A stretch of 64,000 bases of DNA from Paracoccus wurundjeri. GTDB lineage: Bacteria; Pseudomonadota; Alphaproteobacteria; Rhodobacterales; Rhodobacteraceae. Location of the stretch: contig NZ_JAUUTZ010000021.1 of assembly GCF_030678915.1 (NCBI RefSeq), forward strand, positions 1-64,000, read 5' to 3'. The notes under the pieces were generated by a model, which saw nothing but the letters and a program-made list of their open reading frames with translations, did not search any database and was not told the DNA's origin. Positions 26,459 through 34,691 of the stretch are shown here, piece by piece (the first letter of the stretch is position 1; each line of letters begins with the position of its first letter). The translations under genes and the position numbers were made by a program.

Positions 26459-28410
26459 CCTCCGGTCATGACGATCCGGATCTGGACGATCTGAAGCGCG
26501 CGATGCAAGCCGCGACGCCGCTGCCCGATCCTGTGCGGCGAGCGGAGAATCTGGCGCTTGCCAAGAAAAACTTCGTGGCGACCCAAGGATCCGGGACGGC
26601 CGCGCGTCAAAACTCTGAACGTTCCGAAAAGCGGGGCGTGTTCAGAGGAGTTTTCGACATGCTTATGACCAGAACCGCCGCTGCCGGACTGACCGCAACG
26701 ACCGCGCTTGTCGCCGTTGGAGCCCTGTTCTTCACGCCCGCCGGACGCGATCTGATGACGCCGCCCTCGGATATGTCGCGCCCCGAAGTCGCTGCGCAGC
26801 CGGAAGCAGCCGCCAGCGACGCGCCTGCCATCGCCAAGACCGAGGCGCCGGCAGCGCAGGACCTGCAGGCGGAATCCACGCTGGCCCGACCGCTGGCCGA
26901 TGAGGCCGCCGGTTATAACGCCCAGCTTCGTGACGCTACGCCTGCGCCGATGGCGCGTGTCAGTATCGCTCCGGATATTGCCCCTGCGCCGCCCCCGGCC
27001 AATACCGAGCAATTCTCGAATACGGATGACAACCCCCTGCATGTCGTGGCCGAGGATCCGGTTTCGACCTTTTCGATCGACGTCGATACAGCCTCTTACA
27101 CGCTGGTCCGTTCGTCGCTGAATGCCGGGCAGATGCCGCCGCGCGATGCCGTGCGGGTCGAAGAGATGATCAATTATTTCCCCTATGACTATCCCGCCCC
27201 CGGCCCGGGCGATGCCAGCCCGTTCAAGCCGACTGTCAGTGTTTTCGAGACGCCGTGGAACCCCGATACAAGGCTTGTCCATATCGGCATGCAGGGCGAA
27301 TTGCCGGCTATCGAAAACCGTCCTCCGCTGAATCTGGTCTTTCTGATCGACACATCTGGCTCGATGGATGAACCGGCGAAACTGCCCTTGCTGGCCCAGA
27401 GCTTCAGGATGATGCTGTCGAAGCTGAACCCCGACGATCAGGTCGCCATCGTGACCTATGCGGGGAATGCCGGAATTGCGCTTGAGCCGACACCTGCCTC
27501 GGACCGGGGCGCGATCGAGAAAGCCCTTGCCGGGTTGCAGTCCGAAGGTTCGACCAATGGCGAGGGCGGGCTTGAAGAGGCTTACCGGCTGGCCGGCGAG
27601 ATGTCCGAAGAGGGCGAGGTGTCGCGCGTGCTGCTGGCGACCGACGGAGATTTCAATGTCGGGATCGATGACCCGGACGCCCTGACCGATTTCATCTCGG
27701 ACAAGCGTGACAGCGGGATCTATCTTTCGGTGCTGGGCTTTGGCCGGGGGAACCTGCAGGACGATACGATGCAGGCCCTTGCTCAGAACGGCAATGGCAC
27801 GGCCGCCTATATCGATACGTTGAACGAAGCCCAGCGCGTGTTGGTCGATCAGCTTGCCGGGGCACTGTTCCCCATTGCCGACGACGTGAAGATTCAGGTC
27901 GAGTTCAACCCGGCGGTGATCGCCGAGTACCGGCTGATCGGTTATGAGACCCGTGCCTTGCGGCGCGAGGATTTCAACAATGATGCCGTCGATGCCGGAG
28001 AGCTGGGCGCCGGGCATTCCGTGACCGCAATCTACGAGGTGACACCGGTGGATTCGCCTGCCCGCAAGGCCGATCCGTTGCGCTATGCCAGGCAGGAAAT
28101 GGACAGCGAAGCGGCGGGAAAATCGGATGAGCTGGGCCTGCTGCGTTTGCGCTGGAAAGATCCGGGGGAAAGCGAAAGCCAGCTGATGGAGTTCCCGATC
28201 ACCGAAACGGATCATCCCGGTTCCGAGGCGGAATTCGCCGCTGCGATTGCAGGTTTCGGGCAGCTTCTGCGCGGTTCCACCTTCCTGCAGGATTGGGGAT
28301 ACGAGGATGCGATTGCCCTTGCCACGGCCAATCGCGGGGCCGATGAATTCGGTTATCGCAATGAAGCGGTGCAGTTGATGCGCCTTGCCGAGACTTTGGC
28401 GGCGGATTGA
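26455..28410 (+). CDS. Membrane-anchored VWA-domain protein (YfbK-like)
   Basis: A 651-residue protein. An N-terminal cytoplasmic segment (1-70) is followed by one transmembrane helix (about 75-95) and an Ala/Pro-rich linker (100-185). A YfbK-type N-terminal domain (about 195-290) has DPVSTFSIDVDTASY. A von Willebrand A domain has the MIDAS DTSGSMDEP (299-307) with the later T and D positions (ATDGDFNVG). A YfbK C-terminal domain reaches residue 645. The VWA part is predicted to lie in the periplasm. Coupling to the sigma factor and the short cytoplasmic N-terminus make it a candidate membrane regulator of that sigma, which I infer. Confidence 0.85.
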   Translation: MTSGHDDPDLDDLKRAMQAATPLPDPVRRAENLALAKKNFVATQGSGTAARQNSERSEKRGVFRGVFDMLMTRTAAAGLTATTALVAVGALFFTPAGRDLMTPPSDMSRPEVAAQPEAAASDAPAIAKTEAPAAQDLQAESTLARPLADEAAGYNAQLRDATPAPMARVSIAPDIAPAPPPANTEQFSNTDDNPLHVVAEDPVSTFSIDVDTASYTLVRSSLNAGQMPPRDAVRVEEMINYFPYDYPAPGPGDASPFKPTVSVFETPWNPDTRLVHIGMQGELPAIENRPPLNLVFLIDTSGSMDEPAKLPLLAQSFRMMLSKLNPDDQVAIVTYAGNAGIALEPTPASDRGAIEKALAGLQSEGSTNGEGGLEEAYRLAGEMSEEGEVSRVLLATDGDFNVGIDDPDALTDFISDKRDSGIYLSVLGFGRGNLQDDTMQALAQNGNGTAAYIDTLNEAQRVLVDQLAGALFPIADDVKIQVEFNPAVIAEYRLIGYETRALRREDFNNDAVDAGELGAGHSVTAIYEVTPVDSPARKADPLRYARQEMDSEAAGKSDELGLLRLRWKDPGESESQLMEFPITETDHPGSEAEFAAAIAGFGQLLRGSTFLQDWGYEDAIALATANRGADEFGYRNEAVQLMRLAETLAAD

Positions 28411-28432
28411 AGCGGACCTGTCCGGATGCCGG

Positions 28433-28460
28433 GGCCGGGCGCATGCGTCCGGCCTTTTCC
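28433..28460 (+). terminator. Terminator after the sigma/VWA operon
   Basis: A 10-bp stem with one G-T pair, GGCCGGGCGC (28433-28442) and GCGTCCGGCC (28445-28454), is followed by TTTTCC. The two-base gap means the loop is formed by opening the innermost pairs. It lies 22 bases past the VWA stop. Confidence 0.65.
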
Positions 28461-28603
28461 TATACGGGAATCGGATCGGACAGGTGCCGGTGACGCTTTG
28501 GGCAGCGTTTGGGGCATAGCGGAAATCAGGTTTGAACTTGCATCCCGATAAGGCATGGTTCAGGGCTTGGGCGCATCAGGACACGGATTTTCAAGGCGGA
28601 TCG

Positions 28604-29302
28604 ATGACGGAAACAGGCATATTGGATCATCCCCATGAACATGCGATGGCGATCAGGTATCAGCAGCGTTCTGCGGAGATCAAAGCCTTGCAGCGGCAAT
28701 GCTATGCGCTTGCCACGCTGAGATTGCGGGCCATTGTCGAGGCGGCGGGCGGATCGGGCGCAGGGCTGGCGGTCGTGTCTGATATCGATGAGACGATTCT
28801 GGACAACGCTGCCGTCATGGCCCATGCGATGAGCTGGCCGACAAGGCAAGACAAGATCGATATCTGGAAATTATGGGAGCGCGAGGGTCAGCCGCATTTG
28901 ATTCCGGGCGCGGCGGATTTCTTCGAGCTTGCGGATGAGCTTGGCGTAACGATCTTCTATGTTTCCGACAGGTTCGACGAGAACAAGATCGCCACGATCG
29001 CCACCTTGTCACGGCTTGGGCTTCCGCAGGTGGATGCAGATCATGTGCGGCTGCTTGGACCACCCAAGGCCGAGCGACGCATTGCCATCGAAAAATCGCA
29101 CAGGATCATATTGCTGCTGGGCGACACGTTGCATGATTTCGACGATGCCTTCGCAGGCAGCCCACTGGAAGAACAGCACCGCTTGACCGAAGAACATGCA
29201 AGGCGCTTCGGCGAAGACTGGATCGTGTTTCCGAATGCCGGTCATGGCACATGGATGGAAGCGGAACTTCTGCCGTGGGACGCGCCGATACGCAGCCTTT
29301 AA
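28604..29302 (+). CDS. HAD-superfamily acid phosphatase-like protein (class B/type III)
   Basis: A 232-residue protein of the acid phosphatase/lipoprotein e(P4) HAD group: DxDxT motif SDIDETILDN near residue 67, VSDRFDENK as motif II and LLLGDTLHDFDDAF as motif IV. Family members dephosphorylate nucleotides or cofactors in the periplasm. Here the start at 28604 (AAGGCGG upstream) leaves no signal peptide or lipobox, so this one is probably cytoplasmic. An in-frame TTG at 28532 adds no signal peptide either. Confidence 0.78.
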   Translation: MTETGILDHPHEHAMAIRYQQRSAEIKALQRQCYALATLRLRAIVEAAGGSGAGLAVVSDIDETILDNAAVMAHAMSWPTRQDKIDIWKLWEREGQPHLIPGAADFFELADELGVTIFYVSDRFDENKIATIATLSRLGLPQVDADHVRLLGPPKAERRIAIEKSHRIILLLGDTLHDFDDAFAGSPLEEQHRLTEEHARRFGEDWIVFPNAGHGTWMEAELLPWDAPIRSL

Positions 29303-29342
29303 AGTCTGTCGCGCCCCTCCGGATCCGCTTCCCCTCTTTCTG

Positions 29343-29442
29343 CTTCTTCTTTGTCCAAATACCTCGGGGGTCCGGGGGCTGGCCCCCGGCCATCGCGGGA
29401 CGCAAGTAACCGGCGTTTTCGCTTCAACGCGACGGGCTCTGA
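29343..29442 (-). repeat. Dispersed intergenic repeat, copy 3 (long form)
   Basis: Read on the minus strand, a left arm (29442-29376) is followed by a GC-rich GGGGGCCAGCCCCC-type inverted repeat and the core GGTATTTGGACAAAGAAG (29364-29343). The 40 bases at 29376-29415 match 38098-38137 at 36 positions. It lies between two convergent genes and is oriented as a 3' element of the ornithine cyclodeaminase-like gene. Confidence 0.7.
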
Positions 29443-29472
29443 CCGTCTGGGTTCATCTGGCCGAGAGGAAAA

Positions 29473-30375
29473 TTATTCCATTGCGTCAAGAATGTAACGT
29501 GCGGTCATCAGATCCAGGTGCGCGCCGCCGCCATTCTTGGCAATCGTGATCTCATCCTGGGACCGGCGCGTATAATCGCCTGACGACAGGTCATAGAAAT
29601 CCGCGACGATATCCGTCTTTGCGATGACACCGTTATCAAGCGGAATCTGTATTTCGCCGATATGACCGATGGTGGTGCTGCGGCTGTCGACGAAAATCCG
29701 GGCGCGTTTCAACGCTGCGTCATCCACCTCGCGCATATCGGGGCGATAGGCTCCGATCAGGTCCAGATGCGTTCCGGGTTGCAGCCAGTCGCCTTGCAGC
29801 ACGGGATGGGTCGCCATGGTGGTCGTGGCGATCAGATCCGCATCGCGGCAGGCGGCGGGCAGATCGTCGACCGCGATTGCATCCATCCGTGCGGCAAGGT
29901 CGCGGGCCGCGCTTGCTGTGCGGTTCCAGATGCTGATGCGGATGCCCGGGAAGGCCGCGCGATAGGCCTCGATCATCGAGGCGGCGACATTTCCGGCGCC
30001 GACGATCAGGGCGTTTGCGCTGTCCTTGCGGGCAAGTCGCCGCGCCGACAAAAGGCTGTCACCGGCGGTTTTCCATTTGGTGACAAGGTGGAAATCGATC
30101 AATGCGACAAGTTCGCCGCTTGCATCACCGAACAGATTCACCGCTCCGTTGACCATCGGCAGGCCGGTTTGGGGATTGCCGGGGAAGATCGTCGCGGGTT
30201 TGACCGCCAGACCCAGCCCGTCGATCCATGCCGAACGGGTCAGCAGCGTGTCATCGCCGCGATAAAGGAAACTGTCGGAAATCTCTGCCCGGGGCAGGCT
30301 GTGACCTTCGGCAAGCGCATCGGTCAGGGCAAGCCAGTCAAGACGGGACTCGGCTTCGGAAGTAATGATCTGCAT
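29473..30375 (-). CDS. Ornithine cyclodeaminase/mu-crystallin family protein
   Basis: A 300-residue NAD(P)-dependent enzyme of the ornithine cyclodeaminase/ketimine reductase family. The Rossmann motif VGAGNVAASMIEAY lies near residue 125, with the substrate-side segments AVKPATIFPGNP and FHLVTKWKTAGDS before it and DLIGAYRPDMREVD after it. Relatives convert ornithine to proline or reduce pyrroline-2-carboxylate. Neighbours give no pathway clue, so the substrate is open. Length is slightly short for the family (usually 310-350). Confidence 0.82.
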   Translation of the reverse strand: MQIITSEAESRLDWLALTDALAEGHSLPRAEISDSFLYRGDDTLLTRSAWIDGLGLAVKPATIFPGNPQTGLPMVNGAVNLFGDASGELVALIDFHLVTKWKTAGDSLLSARRLARKDSANALIVGAGNVAASMIEAYRAAFPGIRISIWNRTASAARDLAARMDAIAVDDLPAACRDADLIATTTMATHPVLQGDWLQPGTHLDLIGAYRPDMREVDDAALKRARIFVDSRSTTIGHIGEIQIPLDNGVIAKTDIVADFYDLSSGDYTRRSQDEITIAKNGGGAHLDLMTARYILDAME

Positions 30376-30532
30376 GTTCGATCCTTGGTTTCCGTCAACC
30401 TAGAACAGATCGGGGCAGAATGAAAAGCGCAGTATCCATCCGGGTTGCAAGGGAATTGCGTGTCGCGCAAGGGTGGATTAACCTTTATGTCAGTGCGGGA
30501 GGGACCGCCGATCACAGAGGACAGCAAAAGCC

Positions 30533-30964
30533 ATGATTAAGGAATTCAAGGAATTCATTGCCCAGGGCAATGTCATGGACCTGGCAGTGGGGATCATTAT
30601 TGGCGCGGCGTTCACGGCGATCGTCACGTCGCTGGTGGATGATCTCATCAACCCGATCATCGGTCTTTTGACCGGTGGTGTCGATTTTACCAACAAGTAT
30701 TTCGTCCTGTCGGGCGAGGTCGCCGACGGGCTCAGCCTTACCGCGGCGCGTGAAGCGGGCGCGGCTGTATTCGCCTATGGTTCTTTCGTCATGGCCGTGA
30801 TCAATTTCCTGATCGTTGCCTGGGTCGTGTTCCTGCTGGTCAAAGGGGTGAACCGGGTCAGGGACACCGTGGTGAAGAAAGAAGAAGTCGCCGAAGAAGC
30901 GGCAGGCCCGACGCAGGAAGAATTGCTGGCGCAGATCCGCGATCTTCTGGCCGCGAGAGGCTGA
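30533..30964 (+). CDS. mscL: Large-conductance mechanosensitive channel MscL
   Basis: A 143-residue inner-membrane channel. The N-terminal amphipathic helix and first transmembrane segment KEFIAQGNVMDLAVGIIIGAAFTAIV match MscL. A second transmembrane helix spans about 83-104, and a charged C-terminal helix (about 110-140) forms the cytoplasmic bundle. The homopentamer opens under membrane tension to release osmolytes. The ATTAACCTT motif lies 56 bases upstream at 30476-30484. Confidence 0.95.
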   Translation: MIKEFKEFIAQGNVMDLAVGIIIGAAFTAIVTSLVDDLINPIIGLLTGGVDFTNKYFVLSGEVADGLSLTAAREAGAAVFAYGSFVMAVINFLIVAWVVFLLVKGVNRVRDTVVKKEEVAEEAAGPTQEELLAQIRDLLAARG

Positions 30965-31287
30965 CATATTCCCGGGCGCGCCTTTTCGTCAGGGGCACGC
31001 CCCTTGTCTAGCGCATTAACCTTAATCGGTGATGTTAAGGTTAATGCGACATGTTGTGCCTGACAGCGTCATTAACCGTGCCTCTGCGATGGCAAGGCTT
31101 TTCAGTGCCACCGCCATGAATCGACGGCGATCTTGTCTTGCATTCGTTATCCTTATCGGGCGGCCAACAGCCCGCCGGCGAGATAAACGGCACGAACCAC
31201 CGGTCCGCGTGTCGTGCGGGTGCGGGGTCACGCCGGCGGATACGGTCTGCCGGGGTTCCGGTATCCGCCCGGAATGCGGTCGCACCG
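30965..31287. other. Intergenic region with a long inverted repeat, no gene
   Basis: A 323-base gap between mscL and ald. It holds a short GGGG/CCCC hairpin (30991-31004) probably ending mscL, then the strong inverted repeat at 31012-31048 and another ATTAACC at 31070. The rest (31080-31287) is G/C-rich; open frames entering it are extensions of antisense frames over ald and show no family similarity. Confidence 0.6.
31012..31048. promoter_or_regulatory. 14-bp perfect inverted repeat CGCATTAACCTTAA
   Basis: CGCATTAACCTTAA (31012-31025) and its exact reverse complement (31035-31048) flank a 9-base spacer. The arms contain the A/T-rich TTAACCTTAA motif, which also occurs at 62131-62142 and, in part, at 30476. 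It is unlike a GC-rich terminator and looks more like a protein-binding site. Confidence 0.55.
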
Positions 31288-32406
31288 TTAGCCGTTCAGC
31301 AACTGATCCGGGGTCATCGCCTCGATCCCCTGCGCCACGCCCACCGGCGGCGAGGTCAGCTTGCCCTGATGCGTCGACAGCCCGGCCCGCAGATGCGGAT
31401 CGTCGGTGATTGCCTGACGCCAGCCCTTATCGGCCAAAGACAGCAGGAACGGCAGCGTCACATTGCCCAGTGCCTGGGTCGAGGTACGCGCAACCGCGCC
31501 CGGCATATTCGCCACGCAATAATGCACCACGCCGTCGACTTCATAGATCGGATCCTGATGCGTGGTCACGCGGGAGGTCTCGAAACAGCCGCCCTGATCG
31601 ATGGCGACATCCACCAGAACCGAGCCCTGCGGCATGATCGACAATTGTTCGCGCGTCACCAGCTTGGGCGCGGCCGCCCCGGGGATCAGCACCGCGCCGA
31701 TGACCATATCGGCAGTGGTGATCAGTTCGGCAGTGGCGGCGGCACTGGCATATTGGGTGGTCAGCTTGCCCATGAACACATCGTCCAGATAAGAAAGGCG
31801 CGGCACCGAGCGATCCATGACGGTCACATTCGCGCCCATCCCTACCGCGACCCGGGCGGCCGCCGTGCCGACGACCCCGCCGCCGATCACAACGACATTG
31901 GCGGGCCGCACGCCCGGCACGCCGCCCAGCAGCACGCCGCGACCGCCATTGGCCTTTTGCAGCGCCCATGATCCGACCTGCGGCGCAAGACGCCCCGCTA
32001 CTTCGGACATCGGTGCCAGCAATGGCAGGCCGCCGCGCATATCGGTCACCGTTTCATAGGCGATCGACGTAACGCCGGATTCCAGCAGGTCGCGGGTCTG
32101 CTCTGCATCCGGAGCAAGATGCAGATAGGTGAACAGGATCTGCCCTTCGCGCAGCATCCGGCGCTCGGCCGCCTGCGGTTCTTTCACCTTGATGATCAGC
32201 TCGGATTTGCTGAAGACGGTACCCGCATCGGGCGCAATCTCTGCCCCGATGGCCCGGTAATCCTCATCCGTGAAGCCCGAACCTTCTCCCGCCCCGGTCT
32301 CGACCAGAACGCTGTGCCCGCGCAGGATCGCTTCGGTTGCATTGGCCGGGGTCAGGCCGACCCGGTATTCCTGTGCCTTGATTTCTTTTGGACAACCGAT
32401 TTTCAT
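31288..32406 (-). CDS. ald: Alanine dehydrogenase
   Basis: A 372-residue enzyme that catalyses reversible NAD-dependent deamination of L-alanine to pyruvate and ammonia. The N-terminus MKIGCPKEIKAQEYRVGLTP, active-site K75 in IKVKEPQ and H96 in YLHLAPD, and the Rossmann glycines VIGGGVVGTAAARVAVGMG all match the family. Length is standard. It is transcribed divergently from an Lrp-type gene; the 140-base gap contains a perfect palindrome, and activation by that regulator in response to alanine is the expected arrangement. Confidence 0.95.
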   Translation of the reverse strand: MKIGCPKEIKAQEYRVGLTPANATEAILRGHSVLVETGAGEGSGFTDEDYRAIGAEIAPDAGTVFSKSELIIKVKEPQAAERRMLREGQILFTYLHLAPDAEQTRDLLESGVTSIAYETVTDMRGGLPLLAPMSEVAGRLAPQVGSWALQKANGGRGVLLGGVPGVRPANVVVIGGGVVGTAAARVAVGMGANVTVMDRSVPRLSYLDDVFMGKLTTQYASAAATAELITTADMVIGAVLIPGAAAPKLVTREQLSIMPQGSVLVDVAIDQGGCFETSRVTTHQDPIYEVDGVVHYCVANMPGAVARTSTQALGNVTLPFLLSLADKGWRQAITDDPHLRAGLSTHQGKLTSPPVGVAQGIEAMTPDQLLNG

Positions 32407-32511
32407 CTAAACACTCCTCCCATAGGTTTTATGTTCTGCAGGATGCCACAGGAGCCATGCAAAATGCAGCGAAGCTATGGGTCAGTGCCGTGAAAATTCG
32501 AAAGAAATCAT

Positions 32512-32523
32512 TGGAAATTTCCA
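32512..32523. promoter_or_regulatory. Palindrome TGGAAATTTCCA between ald and the Lrp-type gene
   Basis: A perfect 12-bp palindrome lies 24 bases before the ATG of the regulator. Nearby, TGCA-AAA-TGCA (32458-32468) sits closer to ald. Lrp/AsnC proteins bind A/T-centred pseudo-palindromes, so these are candidate operators for divergent control and autoregulation. Confidence 0.5.
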
Positions 32524-32546
32524 GCTTTCTCGAAGATTATCCCAGC

Positions 32547-33008
32547 ATGAGTGAAATCGACGCAATAGACCGCCGGATACTTGCCCTGCTGCAGAAACAC
32601 GGGCGAATCAGCAATGCCGAACTGGCGCAAAGGGTTCACCTGTCGCCCAGCGCCTGCCACAGACGGGTGCAGCGGCTTGAGGAAGGCGGCGTCATTCAGG
32701 ATTACGTGGCGCTGCTGAATGCGCGGAAATTGCAACGCCAGACCACGGTTTTCGTCGAGATCACCCTGTCGGGTCAGGCCGATGAGTTGCTGGACCGTTT
32801 CGAACGGGCGGTGCGCGCCATTCCCGATGTGCTGGAATGTCATCTGATGGCGGGTACGGCGGATTACCTGCTGAAGATCGTGGTCGAGGATACCGACGAT
32901 TTCGCCCGCATTCACCGCCAGCATCTGGCGCGGCTGCCCGGCGTGGCACAGATGCATTCGTCATTCGCGCTGCGCACGGTGTTCCGCACGACCGCGATCC
33001 CGGTCTAG
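32547..33008 (+). CDS. Lrp/AsnC family transcriptional regulator
   Basis: A 153-residue regulator. An N-terminal helix-turn-helix (about 6-55; IDAIDRRILALLQKHGRISNAELAQRVHLSPSACHRRVQRLE) is followed by the RAM/AsnC ligand-binding domain (about 65-145; ECHLMAGTADYLLKIVV). ATG 32547 was chosen because it starts at the conserved IDxxDRxIL; the longer frame to 32388 crosses the ald promoter. The divergent ald gene makes it an AldR-type regulator by inference. Confidence 0.9.
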   Translation: MSEIDAIDRRILALLQKHGRISNAELAQRVHLSPSACHRRVQRLEEGGVIQDYVALLNARKLQRQTTVFVEITLSGQADELLDRFERAVRAIPDVLECHLMAGTADYLLKIVVEDTDDFARIHRQHLARLPGVAQMHSSFALRTVFRTTAIPV

Positions 33009-33114
33009 GGAGGCCCGGGCAGCTATCCGTCCGGCGCTGTCAGGTATGACCGCCTTTGACAACCACGCGGCGGCGGGTGCATCATCCGGCAACTTCCGCT
33101 AGAAAGAGGCTGTC

Positions 33115-34587
33115 ATGACCAAGCATTCCACCGATCTCCGGACCTTGTTGCGCGATCCATCGCTGCTGGAAACCCGTGCCTTTCTGGCCGGTGAATGGGT
33201 AGATGCCAAAGACGGCAAGACCTTCGACGTGATCAATCCTGCGCGCGGTGACGTCATCGCGCAGGTTGCCGATCTAAGCCGGGACGAGGCGGCAGCGGGG
33301 ATTGCGGCCGCGGCAGCCGCGATGAAGGACTGGGCCGCGCGCACGGCCAAGGAACGCGCGCAGATCATGCGCAAATGGTTCGATCTGATGATGGAGAACC
33401 AGCAGGATCTGGCCCGCATCCTGACCGCCGAGATGGGCAAGCCCTTTCCCGAAGCGCAGGGCGAAATCGCCTATGGTGCCAGCTTCATCGAATGGTTCGG
33501 GGAAGAGGCCAAGCGCGTCTACGGCGAAACCATTCCCGGACATATGCCGGACAAGCGCCTTTCGGTGATCCGTCAGCCGATCGGTGTGGTAGCCAGCATC
33601 ACGCCATGGAACTTCCCCAATGCGATGATCGCCCGCAAGGCTGCGCCGGCGCTGGCGGTGGGCTGCGGCTTTGTCGCGCGGCCTGCGGCGGAAACCCCGC
33701 TTTCCGCATTGGCCATGGCGGTGCTTGCCGAACGCGCCGGCTTCCCCAAGGGGATCCTGTCGGTCATCACCTCATCCCGCTCGAGTGAGATCGGCAAGGA
33801 GTTCTGCGAGAATCCGAATGTGCGCAAGCTGACCTTCACCGGCTCGACCGAAGTCGGGCGCATTCTGCTGCGGCAGGCTGCCGATCAGGTGCTGAAATGC
33901 AGCATGGAACTGGGCGGTAACGCGCCGTTCATCGTGTTCGACGACGCCGATCTGGATGCGGCTGTCGAAGGGGCTATGGCCTCGAAATTCCGCAATAACG
34001 GCCAGACCTGCGTCTGCGCGAACCGGATCTATGTGCAGGCCGGTGTCTATGACGAATTCGCGAAACGGCTGGCCGCGGCCGTGGACAAGCTGCAGGTCGG
34101 CGACGGGCTGGAGGACGGAATCACCACCGGCCCGCTGATCAACGAGGCTGCGGTCGGGAAGGTTGAAGAGCATATCAAGGATGTGCTGGATCACGGCGGC
34201 GTGGTCGTCACCGGCGGAAAGCGGATGGAGGGGTTGTTCTTCGACCCGACCGTGGTGACAGGCGTGCGTGACGATATGAAGGTCGCCACCGAGGAAACTT
34301 TCGGCCCGCTTGCCCCGCTGTTCAAATTCGATACCGAGGAAGAGGTGATCGAACGCGCGAATAACACCATTTTCGGGCTGGCCTGCTATTTCTATGCCCG
34401 CGATGTTGGCCGCATCACGCGCGTGCAGGAGGCGTTGGAATACGGGATCGTCGGCGTGAATTCCGGCATCATCTCGACCGAGGTCGCGCCATTCGGCGGC
34501 GTCAAGCAATCCGGGCTGGGCCGGGAAGGCAGCCGTCATGGCATCGAGGATTTTCTTGAGATGAAATATATCTGCCTGTCGATCTGA
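33115..34587 (+). CDS. gabD: NAD(P)-dependent succinate-semialdehyde dehydrogenase
   Basis: A 490-residue aldehyde dehydrogenase. It has the NAD-binding PWNFPNAMIARKAAPALAVG, glycine-rich FTGSTEVG, catalytic Glu in MELGGNAPFIVFDDADLD and the catalytic Cys in NGQTCVCANR, with a second Cys two residues later as in GabD proteins. It oxidises succinate semialdehyde to succinate at the end of GABA breakdown. Length and motifs match GabD closely. No GABA transaminase gene is beside it. Confidence 0.88.
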   Translation: MTKHSTDLRTLLRDPSLLETRAFLAGEWVDAKDGKTFDVINPARGDVIAQVADLSRDEAAAGIAAAAAAMKDWAARTAKERAQIMRKWFDLMMENQQDLARILTAEMGKPFPEAQGEIAYGASFIEWFGEEAKRVYGETIPGHMPDKRLSVIRQPIGVVASITPWNFPNAMIARKAAPALAVGCGFVARPAAETPLSALAMAVLAERAGFPKGILSVITSSRSSEIGKEFCENPNVRKLTFTGSTEVGRILLRQAADQVLKCSMELGGNAPFIVFDDADLDAAVEGAMASKFRNNGQTCVCANRIYVQAGVYDEFAKRLAAAVDKLQVGDGLEDGITTGPLINEAAVGKVEEHIKDVLDHGGVVVTGGKRMEGLFFDPTVVTGVRDDMKVATEETFGPLAPLFKFDTEEEVIERANNTIFGLACYFYARDVGRITRVQEALEYGIVGVNSGIISTEVAPFGGVKQSGLGREGSRHGIEDFLEMKYICLSI

Positions 34588-34607
34588 TCGCGGCGGCAGA
34601 CCTTCAT

Positions 34608-34629
34608 TTCTTCTTCATTCAAATATCCT
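34608..34629 (-). repeat. Dispersed intergenic repeat core, copy 4
   Basis: A diverged copy (minus strand AGGATATTTGAATGAAGAAG) preceded, in that direction, by a GC-rich inverted repeat GGGAGGGCGG...CCGCCCTCCC-like at about 34630-34671. It lies between the convergent gabD and transglutaminase genes and is oriented as the 3' element of the latter. Confidence 0.55.
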
Positions 34630-34691
34630 CGGGAGGGGTGCGGGCAGGGCGGGCCGCCCTCCCGCTGTCACAGAACGCCCAGATCTCGCTG

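Noticed and set aside
26278..28215. 645-codon minus-strand open frame opposite the VWA gene
   Set aside because: Composition is Arg/His/Gly-rich and repeats the reverse of the VWA codons. The plus-strand gene has MIDAS and YfbK motifs.
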